A DNA stretch of 26,345 bases from Chara braunii (Eukaryota > Streptophyta > Charophyceae > Charales > Characeae), in assembly GCA_003427395.1 (NCBI GenBank), contig BFEA01000247.1:1630610-1656954 (forward strand), in the 5' to 3' direction. A program made the translations under genes and the position numbers. The notes beneath the pieces were generated by a model that was not told the origin of the DNA, did not search any database, and saw only the letters and a program-made list of their open reading frames with translations. Below are positions 1 through 8,468 of the stretch, one piece after another. Position 1 is the stretch's first letter. Each line of letters opens with the position of its first letter.

Positions 1-118
1 CTAGGCTCCACTTCTGCGAGGCGGCGGTTTTTTTCTTCGAGTAGCAAGTACATAGTGGCGCAGTGCGGGTTCTCCAGTACTCACTACACGTCCAAAACGA
101 GAGGAATGTGCTGAGGCT

Positions 119-685
119 CTCCACTACTCACCACACGTCCAAAACGAGAATGAATCATCCGCTAGAACATGGGAAGATACATACAGATGCGACACCATCA
201 TTCTATGCTCCACTACCCCGAGGCCACTTTTTATTTGGGGGGGGGGGGCGGGGGGGTCACCTGTAGTTCCGCTGGGGGCGGTTTCTCGGCCGCCCGTTTG
301 AGTTTTTTTGCCCCTTTCCCCGATCCTATCCTTTTTGGCTTTGTTGGTTGTGGCGCCTCACGTGGCTGTTTGAATGCAAGTACATAGCCGCGCAGTCCAG
401 GTTCTCCCCTACTCACCACATGTCCAAAATGAGAATGAATCTTACACTAGAACATGGGAACATATGGATACACCACCATTATTTTATGCTCCACAGAGTC
501 CGGGTTCTCCACTGCCCACCACATGTCAAAACGAGAATGAATCTCTCGCAGGAACATGCCAATATAGACAACCATTATTTTATGACAGTGCTCCACAACG
601 AGAGTGAATCTTCCTCTAGAACATGGGAAGATACAGACACACCACCATTATTTTCGTCTTTTGTGCATGTGGTGAGTAGTGGAGG
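119..685 (+). repeat. cluster of fold-back (MITE-like) repeats, about four units
   Basis: Head-to-tail, diverged copies of a ~100-120 bp unit lie at about 119-230, 400-498, 499-590 and 589-685. The best left end reads CTCCACTACTCACCAC (119) and the best right end reads CATGTGGTGAGTAGTGGAG (667-685). These are reverse complements, so the unit has ~19 bp terminal inverted repeats. Inside, GAATCTTCC and GGAAGATAC form a second inverted repeat around TCTAGAACATG, giving a double hairpin. A long G run (about 237-257) separates the first two units. No coding capacity is seen. Related copies occur at 1206-1319 and, in reverse orientation, at 6826-7014, 24728-24838 and 26258-26345. A non-autonomous DNA transposon family is the likeliest identity; target duplications are not clear. 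Confidence 0.6.
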
Positions 686-1195
686 CGGCCCAATACCTTT
701 CCCGGCCTTTTTTCTTCCCCCCCCTCTCCTTGCGAGGAATGAGCCCTCACATAGGCCGCTTGGTTGCGGTCTGCCACTGCCTTAGGGGCCCTGAGCAAGT
801 ATGGTGCCCACCGGAAGTGAAGGCGGGCCTGAATTCGACATGGGGCGCCCATTTCGCCATTTCTGTATTATTGGGCGCCAGACGGTTTCCACGCACCAGT
901 TGATTACACAGTCCCTGCTCGTGAGCATTCTAATCTTCTGCAAGCTGCTGTAGTTTTCCGATTGCATCATCAACAGTATAGACCTATACCACAGTTGTGT
1001 ATATTGGCCAATATCAGAGTCGTGTGAGCGTGGTCTGGGAGCCCAGGCCTCTCGGCCAATGGCAAAGCAGGGAGTGACAAGCAGCCATGTTGCACAGTTG
1101 GGCAGCTTAACTGTTGTGGGCGCAGGCAACTATCTCAATTGGGCCTGGGCGTGGCCAAACGTGAAGCTACTGGGCACATGCACACCAGGCTCGCC
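686..1195 (+). repeat. interspersed repeat, copy 1 (uninterrupted)
   Basis: This stretch closely matches 1320-1570 followed by 9489-9743, so it is an intact sister of the repeat that the large retrotransposon split. Shared landmarks are the block after the fold-back element (CTCCTTGCGAGGAATGAG), ACTGCCTTAGGGGCCCTGAG, CTGAATTCGACATGGG, TTCTGCAAGCTGCTG and CACAGTTGGGCAG, all in the same order. No convincing open frame is found. Because the preceding fold-back unit is also duplicated (589-685 versus 1206-1319), the duplicated block probably includes it. Identity of the family is unknown. Confidence 0.6.
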
Positions 1196-1205
1196 ATTAT
1201 TTTAT

Positions 1206-1319
1206 GTTCCACTGCTCAACAAATGTCCAAAATGAGAGTGAATCTTCCTCTAGAACATGGGAAGATACAGACACACCACCATTATTTTTGTCTTTTGTGC
1301 ATGTCGTGAGTAGTGGAGG
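1206..1319 (+). repeat. fold-back repeat, single copy
   Basis: This copy is nearly identical to the unit at 589-685 (GAGTGAATCTTCCTCTAGAA, then the ACACACCACCATTATTTT block, ending GTGAGTAGTGGAGG). It marks the start of the second copy of the longer duplicated repeat. Confidence 0.6.
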
Positions 1320-1574
1320 GAGGCTCAATACCTTTCTTGGTCTTTTTTTTTTTCCCTCGTCTCCTTGCGAGGAATGAGTCCTCCGCGGTTTGACACTGCC
1401 TTAGGGGCCCTGAGCAAGTATGGTGCCTGCTGGAAGTAGAGGCGGGCCTGAATTCGACATGGGGGCCCCATTTCACCATTTCTGTATTATTTGGCGCCTG
1501 ACAGCTTCCACGTGCCATTTGGTTACACAATCCCTGCACGCGAGCATCCGAATCTCCCTTGAGCCTTCCAGGCT
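1320..1574 (+). repeat. interspersed repeat, copy 2, left half
   Basis: Homologous to 686-930. It stops abruptly at 1574, where the LTR of the retrotransposon begins with TG. The right half resumes at 9489. Relative to copy 1 it has about 20 extra bases just before the insertion point (around 1552-1571), which is either a deletion in copy 1 or an insertion here. Confidence 0.65.
1571..1574 (+). other. target-site duplication GGCT, left
   Basis: GGCT directly precedes the 5' LTR, and the same four bases directly follow the 3' LTR at 9489-9492. With one upstream A the match could be read as five bases, but then the LTR would not end in CA. Confidence 0.6.
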
Positions 1575-2593
1575 TGCAATAACCCTGTTCAGAAGTAGCC
1601 TGGGGTCCAGAACTCAGCCCCAGGCAACGCAGACCTGAGTTGGTCTGCGCTGGGCTGTGTGACCAAGACATGCCCAGGCCTGAGTCTGTCACGTTTGGCT
1701 GTGTGACCGAACGCTGCACACAGGAAATTCAAGGGTCAAAGTCAGTTGTAGAGTCAAAGGTACCGCACCCAGGCCCTTGGTTGGATAGACTCACTTGTTG
1801 TGCGCAGGTACCCAGACAAGCATCCAGGCCGGAGGGAAATCGGTTTCAGACCAATCTGGGCCTTACTTTGCATCAAGATCTGACGGCTGAGGGTGGTAGC
1901 ATCCGGGGTCCAGACCCCGAGTCAACGCTACATAAGCGCTGACTTTCCTGGCTTTGACATTCATTATGTCTTACGTCGATGCTGTCTTCTCGCGTTGACG
2001 ACGACTCTGGCTCGACGTTGCGAAGCTGGTTGAGCGCTGGCTCTGCGCTGGCATTGTGTCTACGGCGACGCGCTGCTGGTCCGACATGGTGGCTGGCTTG
2101 CACCTGTCTTCTTGGCATGGTGACGTGGCAGCTGCCATGCGCTGTCGCTGATGTGGCTGATGCCACGTGTACTACTGGTTGACGAGGCGAAGCTATGTGA
2201 CTTGTGTTATTGTTCTGATTATCGTCATTCAGAAGGAGATCAAGACTGTGGAGAGATCGTGGATACTTACCTGGTTGTCTTCATGTCGACATTGCGCCAT
2301 CGCTGATGAGGGACTGACTAGACGTGCCACGTGGCACATTGTAGTAGAACTTTGGATATGCGTTCAGACTATTGATTATTTGAGATGGTGATCGAGGAGG
2401 GAGCCCGAAGCAGGAGTGGGCTTTGTTTATTCCTCTCCTTTGTCTAATCTCCCTCCTCTCTCCTTCGTCTGTGTATGATTATCTCATCTCATTCTATCTG
2501 GACACGAGTCTGATTATTGATAATCATCAGCGGGTTGACATTCATCTGGACTTGCATTGTTGACAACTGTCTTCACGATCTGGGTTCATTGCA
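1575..2593 (+). repeat. 5' long terminal repeat
   Basis: Starts TGCAATAACCC and ends GGTTCATTGCA. It is collinear over its whole 1019 bp with 8469-9488. A possible TATA-like stretch, CTACATAAGC, lies near 1927, ahead of repeated ACGT-core elements: TGACGTGG at 2121, CACGTG at 2164, and the perfect 12 bp palindrome TGCCACGTGGCA at 2325-2336. Small open frames inside it are conserved between the two LTRs only because the DNA is a copy. None looks like a protein. Confidence 0.93.
2325..2336. promoter_or_regulatory. perfect G-box palindrome in the LTR
   Basis: TGCCACGTGGCA is its own reverse complement and contains the CACGTG G-box core bound by plant bZIP and bHLH factors. The same 12 bases are intact in the 3' LTR at 9220-9231. 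Function in this element is inferred, not shown. Confidence 0.5.
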
Positions 2594-2596
2594 ATT

Positions 2597-2608
2597 CGGT
2601 ATCAGAGC
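2597..2608 (+). other. primer binding site for initiator tRNA-Met
   Basis: CGGTATCAGAGC lies three bases after the 5' LTR. The usual plant LTR-element PBS is TGGTATCAGAGC, complementary to the 3' end of initiator tRNA-Met; only the first base differs. This fixes the LTR end and the + strand orientation. Confidence 0.85.
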
Positions 2609-2609
2609 A

Positions 2610-3640
2610 GTTTTCCTGACGACAACGACAGTCACACGTGTGCACACGCCAGGTGGCGCGCAGGTAAGTGGGCATGCACACGTGTGCTGAGGTAGTGATC
2701 ACCTGACAAGAAGCTACCGCCAGAGTTGCTGACGTGGTAGAGACTTCACTGGCGAGAGAAGATCATGATGTGGCTGCTGACATGGCAGTTGGGACTGCGA
2801 CCGAGAGTTACCGCGCGCCAGCCCGGATCGCGATAGTGAAGTGGCATCGCGATCCCTTGCTGACGTGGCATATTATGTGCCGCGTCTGAAGACCTGGTTG
2901 TTGGTAATCGCTAACGTGGCACTCTATGTGCAACCAGGTCTGTTACAGAAGTTAACGTGGCCTTTGGGAATTCAAGACTGATTGCTGACGTGGTAGGGGA
3001 GAAGTCATCACACCTGTCTTCTTGAGGCGTTGACTTCCTGCTGACGTGGCATCGGTCTCCATTGGCTGACGTGGCATTGTCTCAATTGGCTGGAACGGCG
3101 ACGGTATCACGACACGACACGTGGAAGAGGCACGTGAAAAGGACAATGCACACAGTTGCTGACGTGGCATCCCTTTTTATTGATTGACTGGACACTTGTG
3201 CTGACGTGGCAGGATCTGCTATATTAGCACTCCAGGGATGACACGTCATGCAGGTGCCTGCCAAGTAAGAGCAGCACTCCAAAGACGACGGTGGTACGGC
3301 TGATTGAAAGTCTGACGAGACAACTGTATTGCCAGCTGTCACGAGGAGTGCATCATCGCATTTACACCAGGACGACACAGAGGAAAGAAGAAGAAGATTG
3401 TCGACATACTGTTGATGATTGTTGCTGGCGTACTTACCGTGTCGTTTGCTGTGTTGTGGTGCTGTGCATACTTGTGTGTTGTATCTGATCACACGGGCCT
3501 GACGTGGTACCTGTACACTCTCGAATAGGACGTCATCACACAGACAAAAGAACAGCAATTAGTACAAGTAGAGATTTGTTTCTTTTTATGGTTTCTCTTT
3601 ATTTTTCTGTTCCATTATTGCAAATATTTTCTCAAACCTG
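2610..3640 (+). promoter_or_regulatory. untranslated leader with a cluster of TGACGTGG elements
   Basis: No coding frame is convincing in this kilobase between PBS and gag. The motif TGACGTGG, mostly inside GCTGACGTGGCA, starts at 2730, 2861, 2986, 3042, 3067, 3160, 3202 and 3500, always on the + strand. Variants with AACGTGGC are at about 2913 and 2954, and CACGTG cores at 3118 and 3131. TGACGTGG is a known type of binding site for plant bZIP factors, including those of the unfolded-protein response. The even orientation and number suggest either an enhancer built by local duplication or relics of a tandem repeat. A packaging role is also possible. Confidence 0.5.
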
Positions 3641-3649
3641 ATTTCCAAG

Positions 3650-4617
3650 ATGTTTAGCGTGTGGAAATTACTCTTGCTTCTTTTTTCGATGACATTCTTA
3701 GCGGGTGAAGGATCTTCCGATCCCAAGACTAGGAAACAGGTAGAGACAAAGAAACAAGAGTTACTGGCTCTATGGAACCAGTTGCTGAATGATTTGCGTA
3801 TGTCCAGACCGGACGCCGAACGACACGTTCGTAATCTGTTTGATTTGCAGACGGTAGAGAACCGTCTGAAGCAAGCAATTATGGCCGCGGAAGTTGTGGC
3901 TGTTGGGGCCGAAGTATCTAAAATGATGGCCAAGTGTCGGCAGGCGCTTGACCAGTTTGCTATCAAGCAGCTGGAATAAGTCATGGAGTCGTCTAGGAAA
4001 GGGGAAATCAGACCAAAAGTGACCGAGGCTACGATTGATGCGAACATCCAGCAATTAAGAAAGGCACTGGCTGTAGAAGAAAAGAAGAAAGAAGAACTGG
4101 CCCGGAAACACGAACAGGAACTGAGACGAGAACAGAAGGTAAAGGAAATCAGACAGGTAATAGGAACAGAAGATAAGGAACAGACGGACATAACTTAAAC
4201 ATTGTATCACATCATGATTTACCTTACCTTCTTGGAAGAAAAAATCGAGAGACAACAAAATCAGTTAGACGAGATTGTTGTAGGACTACGAACTGTCACA
4301 AATATTGTAAAAGGGAAGAATCTGGTAGAAGGTAAAGAAGAAGAAGGTAAGGAAGATAAGAAAGACGAGAAGAAATTAATGAGTGACGCAATGAAGTCTG
4401 TTGTTCCTAAAGATCAGAAGTCGTCTAATGGAGGAGGACCTCTGAATCCGCCGTCTTCACCACCGAGCTCTCCTGCTCCCTCTCCACCACCAAAGTTTCC
4501 TGATTCTCGAAAGTCGCCGGTGAAGGTAAGTGCAAAACTGGAGAAACCGAGAAAGAAAGAAAAGGTAAAGATGAAACTGCCTTTCACGTTCTGCAATAAA
4601 AAGATGAAAATTTATTA
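3650..4617 (+). pseudogene. retrotransposon gag, N-terminal coiled-coil half (broken)
   Basis: One reading frame runs from the ATG at 3650 to about 4600, interrupted by in-frame TAA codons at 3977-3979 and 4196-4198. Residues 1-20 are strongly hydrophobic (MFSVWKLLLLLFSMTFLAGE) and resemble a signal peptide or anchor, which is unusual for a gag. Next come Lys/Glu-rich helical stretches likely to form coiled coils (to about residue 260), a Pro/Ser-rich linker (PPSSPPSSPAPSPPP, around 4447-4497), then a basic segment ending KMKLPFTF. That last motif starts the capsid-like domain, which continues in another frame after a shift near the A run at 4598-4602. The ATG was chosen because it is the first in the frame. 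The product would assemble the virus-like particle; this copy cannot make it intact. Confidence 0.75.
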
Positions 4618-5433
4618 TTGTGGATTGCCGAAATTCAGACGTACTGTAGTATGACCCCTGTTGAACCTGAGTCCCAGGTTGTTTTCTCTACCTCTTGTCT
4701 TGTGGGGGAAGATAAGGAATGGGTATTGGTCGAAGCCAACACAGCGGGGTTCGATGACATTGGGGAGTGGGCTGCAGCTTTGACTCTGAAGCAGTTCCTT
4801 GGCAAGATCAAGGAACGCTTCTTGGATAAGACAACGGCAGACAAGGCTTTTGACCAGTACACTACGATTGGTCAAAAACATTGGACCTCGCTAGAAACTT
4901 TGTCTCGGGAAGTCGACGGGTTGCTGGAGGTTCCTGGATTGAACCTGCAAGACAACCAAGTCTTGTATATCTATTCCCGCGCTCTGCCCGAGCCCATTCG
5001 TGGACAACTCGCGGCAGAATCGAAATCTGGTAAGTACAATTATAGGCAGTTTCGTGATCTGGCTCTCCAACGAGAGCAAATAACCTCGCAAGTTAAGAAC
5101 TCGTATGCATCTATTGTCAAGTTTGGTGGTGGTGCAGGTGCAGGAAAGCAGATACTTTGGCGCCAAAAGCGTCAGGACCACACCCTCGTCGTCTTTGATG
5201 ACGATACTGTAGAGAAGTGGCCATTGGAGGCCGAGGGTGTGACGAGCAGCAGTGATTCCGGAAAGGGGGAAGTCACTGTTGCCGTGGTCAACAAGGGAGG
5301 ACCACGACCGCCAGTAACGAAGGAGAAGCCACGCTCGTTCCCAAAGCATCCCAAAATTGTGGCCGGGAAGCCATGGGAAAAGATGGGAATGTCACAAGAA
5401 ACATGGCAGGAAAAAAGAATGGATAATGCATAG
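4618..5433 (+). pseudogene. retrotransposon gag, capsid-like core (broken)
   Basis: The frame opens with WIAEIQTYC and continues for about 270 codons to a TAG at 5431-5433. It has the retrotransposon gag (capsid) pattern: a Trp-rich start, EWAAALTLKQFLGKIKERF, a helical middle with SRALPEPIRGQL, and a basic Pro-rich tail. The true N-terminus is in the upstream frame, joined across the one-base slip near 4598-4602. Right after the TAG the same frame reads CLKCATPGH, a CX2CX4H zinc knuckle whose final Cys position is Trp, so the nucleocapsid is damaged where the deletion into pol begins. The upstream initiator is therefore not the Met of this segment. Gag identity is secure; exact family is not. 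Confidence 0.85.
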
Positions 5434-5742
5434 TGTCTGAAGTGTGCTACCCCAGGGCATGTGATTGCATGGTGGCGTGAGGGCAACTTTAAGATCAACT
5501 CAAAGAAATCTGAGTTCGCTAAGTCCGAAGTGTTATACCTAGGACACATAGTAAACGAAGAAGGTCTAAGGTCGGAAGAGAAAAAGATATCAACAATTAG
5601 AGATTGGCTGCAACCTAAGTCTATTACAGAACTGCGATCTTTCCTTGGTCTAGCTAGTTATTATAGGAAGTTTGTCAGAAACTTCTCACTGATTGTTGCA
5701 CCAATGCGAAGATTATTAAAGAAAGAAACTATCGGGTTGTAG
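5434..5742 (+). pseudogene. gag zinc knuckle fused by deletion to RT thumb/connection
   Basis: In the same frame as the gag core, the knuckle CLKCATPGHVIAWW passes within a few residues into NFKINSKKSEFAKSEVLYLG, a sequence that in Ty3/gypsy RT lies downstream of the YxDD catalytic loop. Protease and the RT fingers and palm are therefore missing, and the junction is at about 5475-5485. What follows is typical RT thumb and connection sequence (LGHIVNEEGL, then LRSFLGLASYYRKFVRNFS). A TAG at 5740-5742 ends the segment, but the frame continues into RNase H. The piece has no polymerase activity because both catalytic Asp residues are absent. Confidence 0.9.
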
Positions 5743-6190
5743 GATAAGGATTGTGAGTCTTCCTTTCGGAAATTGAAGTATGCACTGACTCACTACCCTG
5801 TCCTTAAGATTGCTGACCCGTCTTTGCCTTTCATTGTCACCACTAACGCAAGTCGGTATGGGATTGGCGTTGTTCTCCAGCAAGATGACAGCAAGGGCTA
5901 TAGGCCCATAAATTTTAAGTCTAAACGATTGCCAACTGAAAAAGTCGCCAACTCCACGTATGAAAGAGAACTCTATGCCTTAGTCTGTGCGTTTGACACA
6001 TGGAGGCACTACCTATTACGGAGGCACTTTACTGTGTACTCAGACCACTCAACCCTACAGTGGATAAAAAGACAGTCCAGACTCTCGGACAAGCTGGTAA
6101 GATGGTTTGCATTCATTGACACCTTTGACTTTCAACTTAAGACTATCAAAGGTAAATCTAATGTGGTTGCAGATGCTTTGTCCCGACGCA
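5743..6190 (+). pseudogene. retrotransposon RNase H domain (catalytic Asp lost)
   Basis: Continues the pol frame after the TAG at 5740-5742. The RNase H fold is easy to follow: IVTTNASRYGIGVVLQQDD, then RPINFKSKRL, STYERELYALV, HFTVYSDHSTLQWI and NVVADALSR. Known catalytic positions are D-E-D-D. Here the first is Asn (AAC at 5845-5847, in TNAS where TDAS is usual), while the Glu in YERE and the Asp residues in SDH and ADAL remain. In the intact family this domain degrades the RNA of RNA-DNA hybrids during reverse transcription. The Asn would be expected to inactivate it. Confidence 0.9.
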
Positions 6191-6558
6191 ATGATTTCTT
6201 TAGTGCAATTGTCTTTTACTTGGATCTTGGGAATGACCTGAAAGACCAGATTCGCGAAGGATATGCTACTGATCCTATCTGGAAACCAATCATGGATATC
6301 CTTGTACGAGATCCGTCCCAACTACCCAACTATAGATTGACTGATGGGTTGTTGTTCTTGATTGACCAAACCGAACAAAGATTGTGTATTCCTCATAAGG
6401 AAGAGATTAAGAGTCTGTTGATTGGGGAATGTCACGATTCTGAGAGTCATTTTGGTTTCAAGAAAACATATGCTGAAGTCAGAGAACGTTTCGTATGGAA
6501 AGGACTTAAAGAAGATGTACTAACATACCAGGTGAGTCTATCTCAATTGACTTCATGA
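6191..6558 (+). pseudogene. integrase N-terminal part, truncated
   Basis: After RNase H the frame runs through a linker to ECHDSESHFGFKKTYAEVRERF, then WKGLKEDVLTYQ. This is the His-His half of the HHCC zinc-binding domain. The Cys-Cys half is absent: the sequence jumps at about 6531 to a stretch that, in a different frame, reads SISIDFMSL (about 6536-6562), recognisable as the beginning of the integrase catalytic core. So roughly forty codons and the frame were lost here. The residual core then breaks off into unrelated repeat DNA at about 6565. The integrase C-terminal part reappears after the gap at 7692. Confidence 0.85.
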
Positions 6559-6825
6559 GTCTGGTTAAACCACCGCTCCCCCTCATTGCCTAAAGTCGAC
6601 TTCCCGGGGAGTTAGGGCCGAAAATGGAGGGGGGTCGCCGACCAATTTGACAAGGGCAAAGAAAAAAAAGAAAAAAAAAAGAGCAAAAAAAGTTCACGAT
6701 TTCAATTTAAAAACTCGGCCTACCTGGGTGACTGCAGGATTGACGGGGTACCACCGTAAAACGGCACCATAAAACGGTGCGGGTTTCGCTCCACGAATCC
6801 CTCCTGTCCAAAACAAGAGAGAGGG

Positions 6826-7014
6826 CCTCGACATGCACAACAGACAAAACTCATGGTGGTGTATCTTTCCATATTCTAGCGGAAGATTCACTCTCGTTTT
6901 GCGAATTTCAAGCGTACTCTCGACATGCACAACAGACAAAACTCATGGTGGTGTATCTTTCCATATTCTATCGGAAGATTCACTCTCGTTTTGCGAATTT
7001 CGAAAGTAGTGCAG
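6826..7014 (-). repeat. two tandem fold-back repeat units
   Basis: Two copies, spaced 92 bp apart (CATGCACAACAGACAAAACT at 6832 and 6924), share nearly identical sequence through GGAAGATTCACTCTCGTTTT. Read on the minus strand they match the fold-back family at 119-685 (CGAGAGTGAATCTTCC, then GGAAAGATACACCACCAT). Confidence 0.6.
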
Positions 7015-7101
7015 CGATGCCCCGAATCATCCCGTGGCCTACTTTCGGCATGGGCAAAACAAAAGTCACCGTACGCTGCTGAACCAGCGGGCAGCCACTT
7101 C

Positions 7102-7130
7102 GAAATGCTTCTTTTTTTTAGAAGCATTTC
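7102..7130. repeat. inverted repeat beside the assembly gap
   Basis: GAAATGCTTC (7102-7111) and GAAGCATTTC (7121-7130) are perfect 10 bp arms around a T-rich 9-base loop. A third AAATGCTTCT copy sits at 7167, thirteen bases before the N run, so the gap likely marks an assembly collapse in similar sequence. Confidence 0.6.
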
Positions 7131-7179
7131 TTTTCTTTTTTTTTAGTATAATTTTTTTTTTTTTTAAATGCTTCTCAAA

Positions 7180-7689
7180 NNNNNNNNNNNNNNNNNNNNN
7201 NNNNNNNNNNNNNNNNNNNNNNNNNNNNNNNNNNNNNNNNNNNNNNNNNNNNNNNNNNNNNNNNNNNNNNNNNNNNNNNNNNNNNNNNNNNNNNNNNNNN
7301 NNNNNNNNNNNNNNNNNNNNNNNNNNNNNNNNNNNNNNNNNNNNNNNNNNNNNNNNNNNNNNNNNNNNNNNNNNNNNNNNNNNNNNNNNNNNNNNNNNNN
7401 NNNNNNNNNNNNNNNNNNNNNNNNNNNNNNNNNNNNNNNNNNNNNNNNNNNNNNNNNNNNNNNNNNNNNNNNNNNNNNNNNNNNNNNNNNNNNNNNNNNN
7501 NNNNNNNNNNNNNNNNNNNNNNNNNNNNNNNNNNNNNNNNNNNNNNNNNNNNNNNNNNNNNNNNNNNNNNNNNNNNNNNNNNNNNNNNNNNNNNNNNNNN
7601 NNNNNNNNNNNNNNNNNNNNNNNNNNNNNNNNNNNNNNNNNNNNNNNNNNNNNNNNNNNNNNNNNNNNNNNNNNNNNNNNNNNNNNNNN
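7180..7689. other. assembly gap (N run)
   Basis: 510 undetermined bases. Open frames that span it are artefacts. It hides the end of the inserted block and most of the integrase catalytic core. Confidence 0.99.
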
Positions 7690-7691
7690 TG

Positions 7692-8198
7692 TATGTTAGA
7701 CCCGATCAGATTGATTGGGACGAGAACTTACCCAAAATTGCTAGTGCATATAACAACAGTGTCCACACTTCCACTGGACGAACCCCAAATGCACTTCACA
7801 AAAGGTGGAAACCTAAACGTCCCAATGAACTAAACCGGGACCAGTTCCTTAGGTAGCCCCCAGGGACCCGAGAATATGCAATACTGTTCCAGGAGGACAT
7901 TTAGAAAGTTGAAGGTAATCTAAGGAAAGCTCAACTACGGATGATTGAACAAGCCAACAGGTACCGCCGACCGTCTACATTCAAAGAGGGTGATCTGGTT
8001 TGGGTAAAATCTAAAGAGTTTTCATTAGAAGAAGATGTGTCTCAGAAATTGCTTCATGTCTATTTTGGACCCTGGGAAGTTCTCAAAGTAATTGGGGATG
8101 CAGAGGGACCGTCTTATCGAATTGATATTCCCCCTCATCTCAAAACTTACCCTGTCTTTCACGCGTCCAAATTGTTATCGTATGTAGAAGGAAATTAG
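7692..8198 (+). pseudogene. integrase C-terminal region (broken)
   Basis: From the first bases after the gap the frame reads PDQIDWDENLPKIASAYNN then HTSTGRTP, the end of the integrase core where the third catalytic acidic residue lies nearby. It continues to YRRPSTFKEGDLVWVKSKEF and YFGPWEVLKVIGD, the GPY/F module, ending PVFHASKLLSYV. In-frame stops are at 7854-7856, 7902-7904 and 8196-8198. The intact enzyme inserts the cDNA into the host genome; this copy cannot. The frame continues directly into a chromodomain, which ties the two together. Confidence 0.9.
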
Positions 8199-8429
8199 TT
8201 TCCACACAGACCTTCTATGATTCCACCAGACATGGATGGTGGATACGAGGTAGACAAAATCATAGAGCATGGTTACTTCTCTACGGGAGGACGTGGACGA
8301 CCTCAAAAGCAGTTCAAGGTACGTTTTAAGTCTCAAGCACCATCTGAGGACAGATGGTTTAGTAAACGAGAACTAATTGAAAGTGCTCCTGATATTGTCG
8401 CTACTTATGAAAGAAGGGTAAAGTGTTAA
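8199..8429 (+). pseudogene. integrase-fused chromodomain
   Basis: In the same frame as the integrase C-terminus, after the TAG at 8196-8198, it reads GGYEVDKIIEHGYFS, then RPQKQFKVRFKSQAP, EDRWFSKRELIESAPDIVATYE. This matches the chromodomain layout: YEVEKIL-like first strand, a (L/F)V(K/R)(W/F)K-like strand, a W in the third strand and a C-terminal helix with a conserved Y. In chromoviruses this module steers integration toward chromatin with particular histone marks. The second aromatic-cage position is Phe rather than Trp (VRFK), a variation seen in some lineages. The frame ends at the TAA 8427-8429, about 40 bp before the 3' LTR. Confidence 0.85.
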
Positions 8430-8468
8430 ATATTTCTGCGGTGGAACTCGAAAATGGTCCGGCAGGAA

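Larger units (their letters stand above)
6565..7179. mobile_element. foreign repeat block inserted in the integrase gene
   Basis: The integrase frame is lost and the DNA changes character: low-complexity A-rich stretches (6660-6690), then two fold-back units on the minus strand, then T-rich sequence up to the gap. The piece near 6620-6645 (AAAATGGAGGGGGGTCG) resembles 24633-24650, which also lies beside a fold-back copy, so a larger shared element may be involved. The right boundary is hidden by the N gap, and no target duplication can be assigned. Confidence 0.5.

Noticed and set aside
1640-2391. Small open frames in the LTR, repeated at 8535-9286
   Set aside because: Both copies are conserved because LTRs are copied together. 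The predicted peptides show no domain and the differences are not biased to silent sites by eye.
3082-3558. Minus-strand open frame over the leader
   Set aside because: It covers the repeated TGACGTGG elements, and its repeated peptide phrases come from those DNA motifs.
3586-4191. Minus-strand open frame of 201 codons with many Ser and Phe residues
   Set aside because: Antisense shadow of the gag coiled-coil region; the + strand frame has the recognisable gag layout.
6531-6545. 5' splice site CAG|GTGAGT at the end of the integrase frame
   Set aside because: It matches a donor consensus well, but the following bases still encode integrase core in another frame, so a deletion junction explains it better than an intron.
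7034-7833. Open frames spanning the N run
   Set aside because: They exist only because N codons are read through; there is no sequence there.
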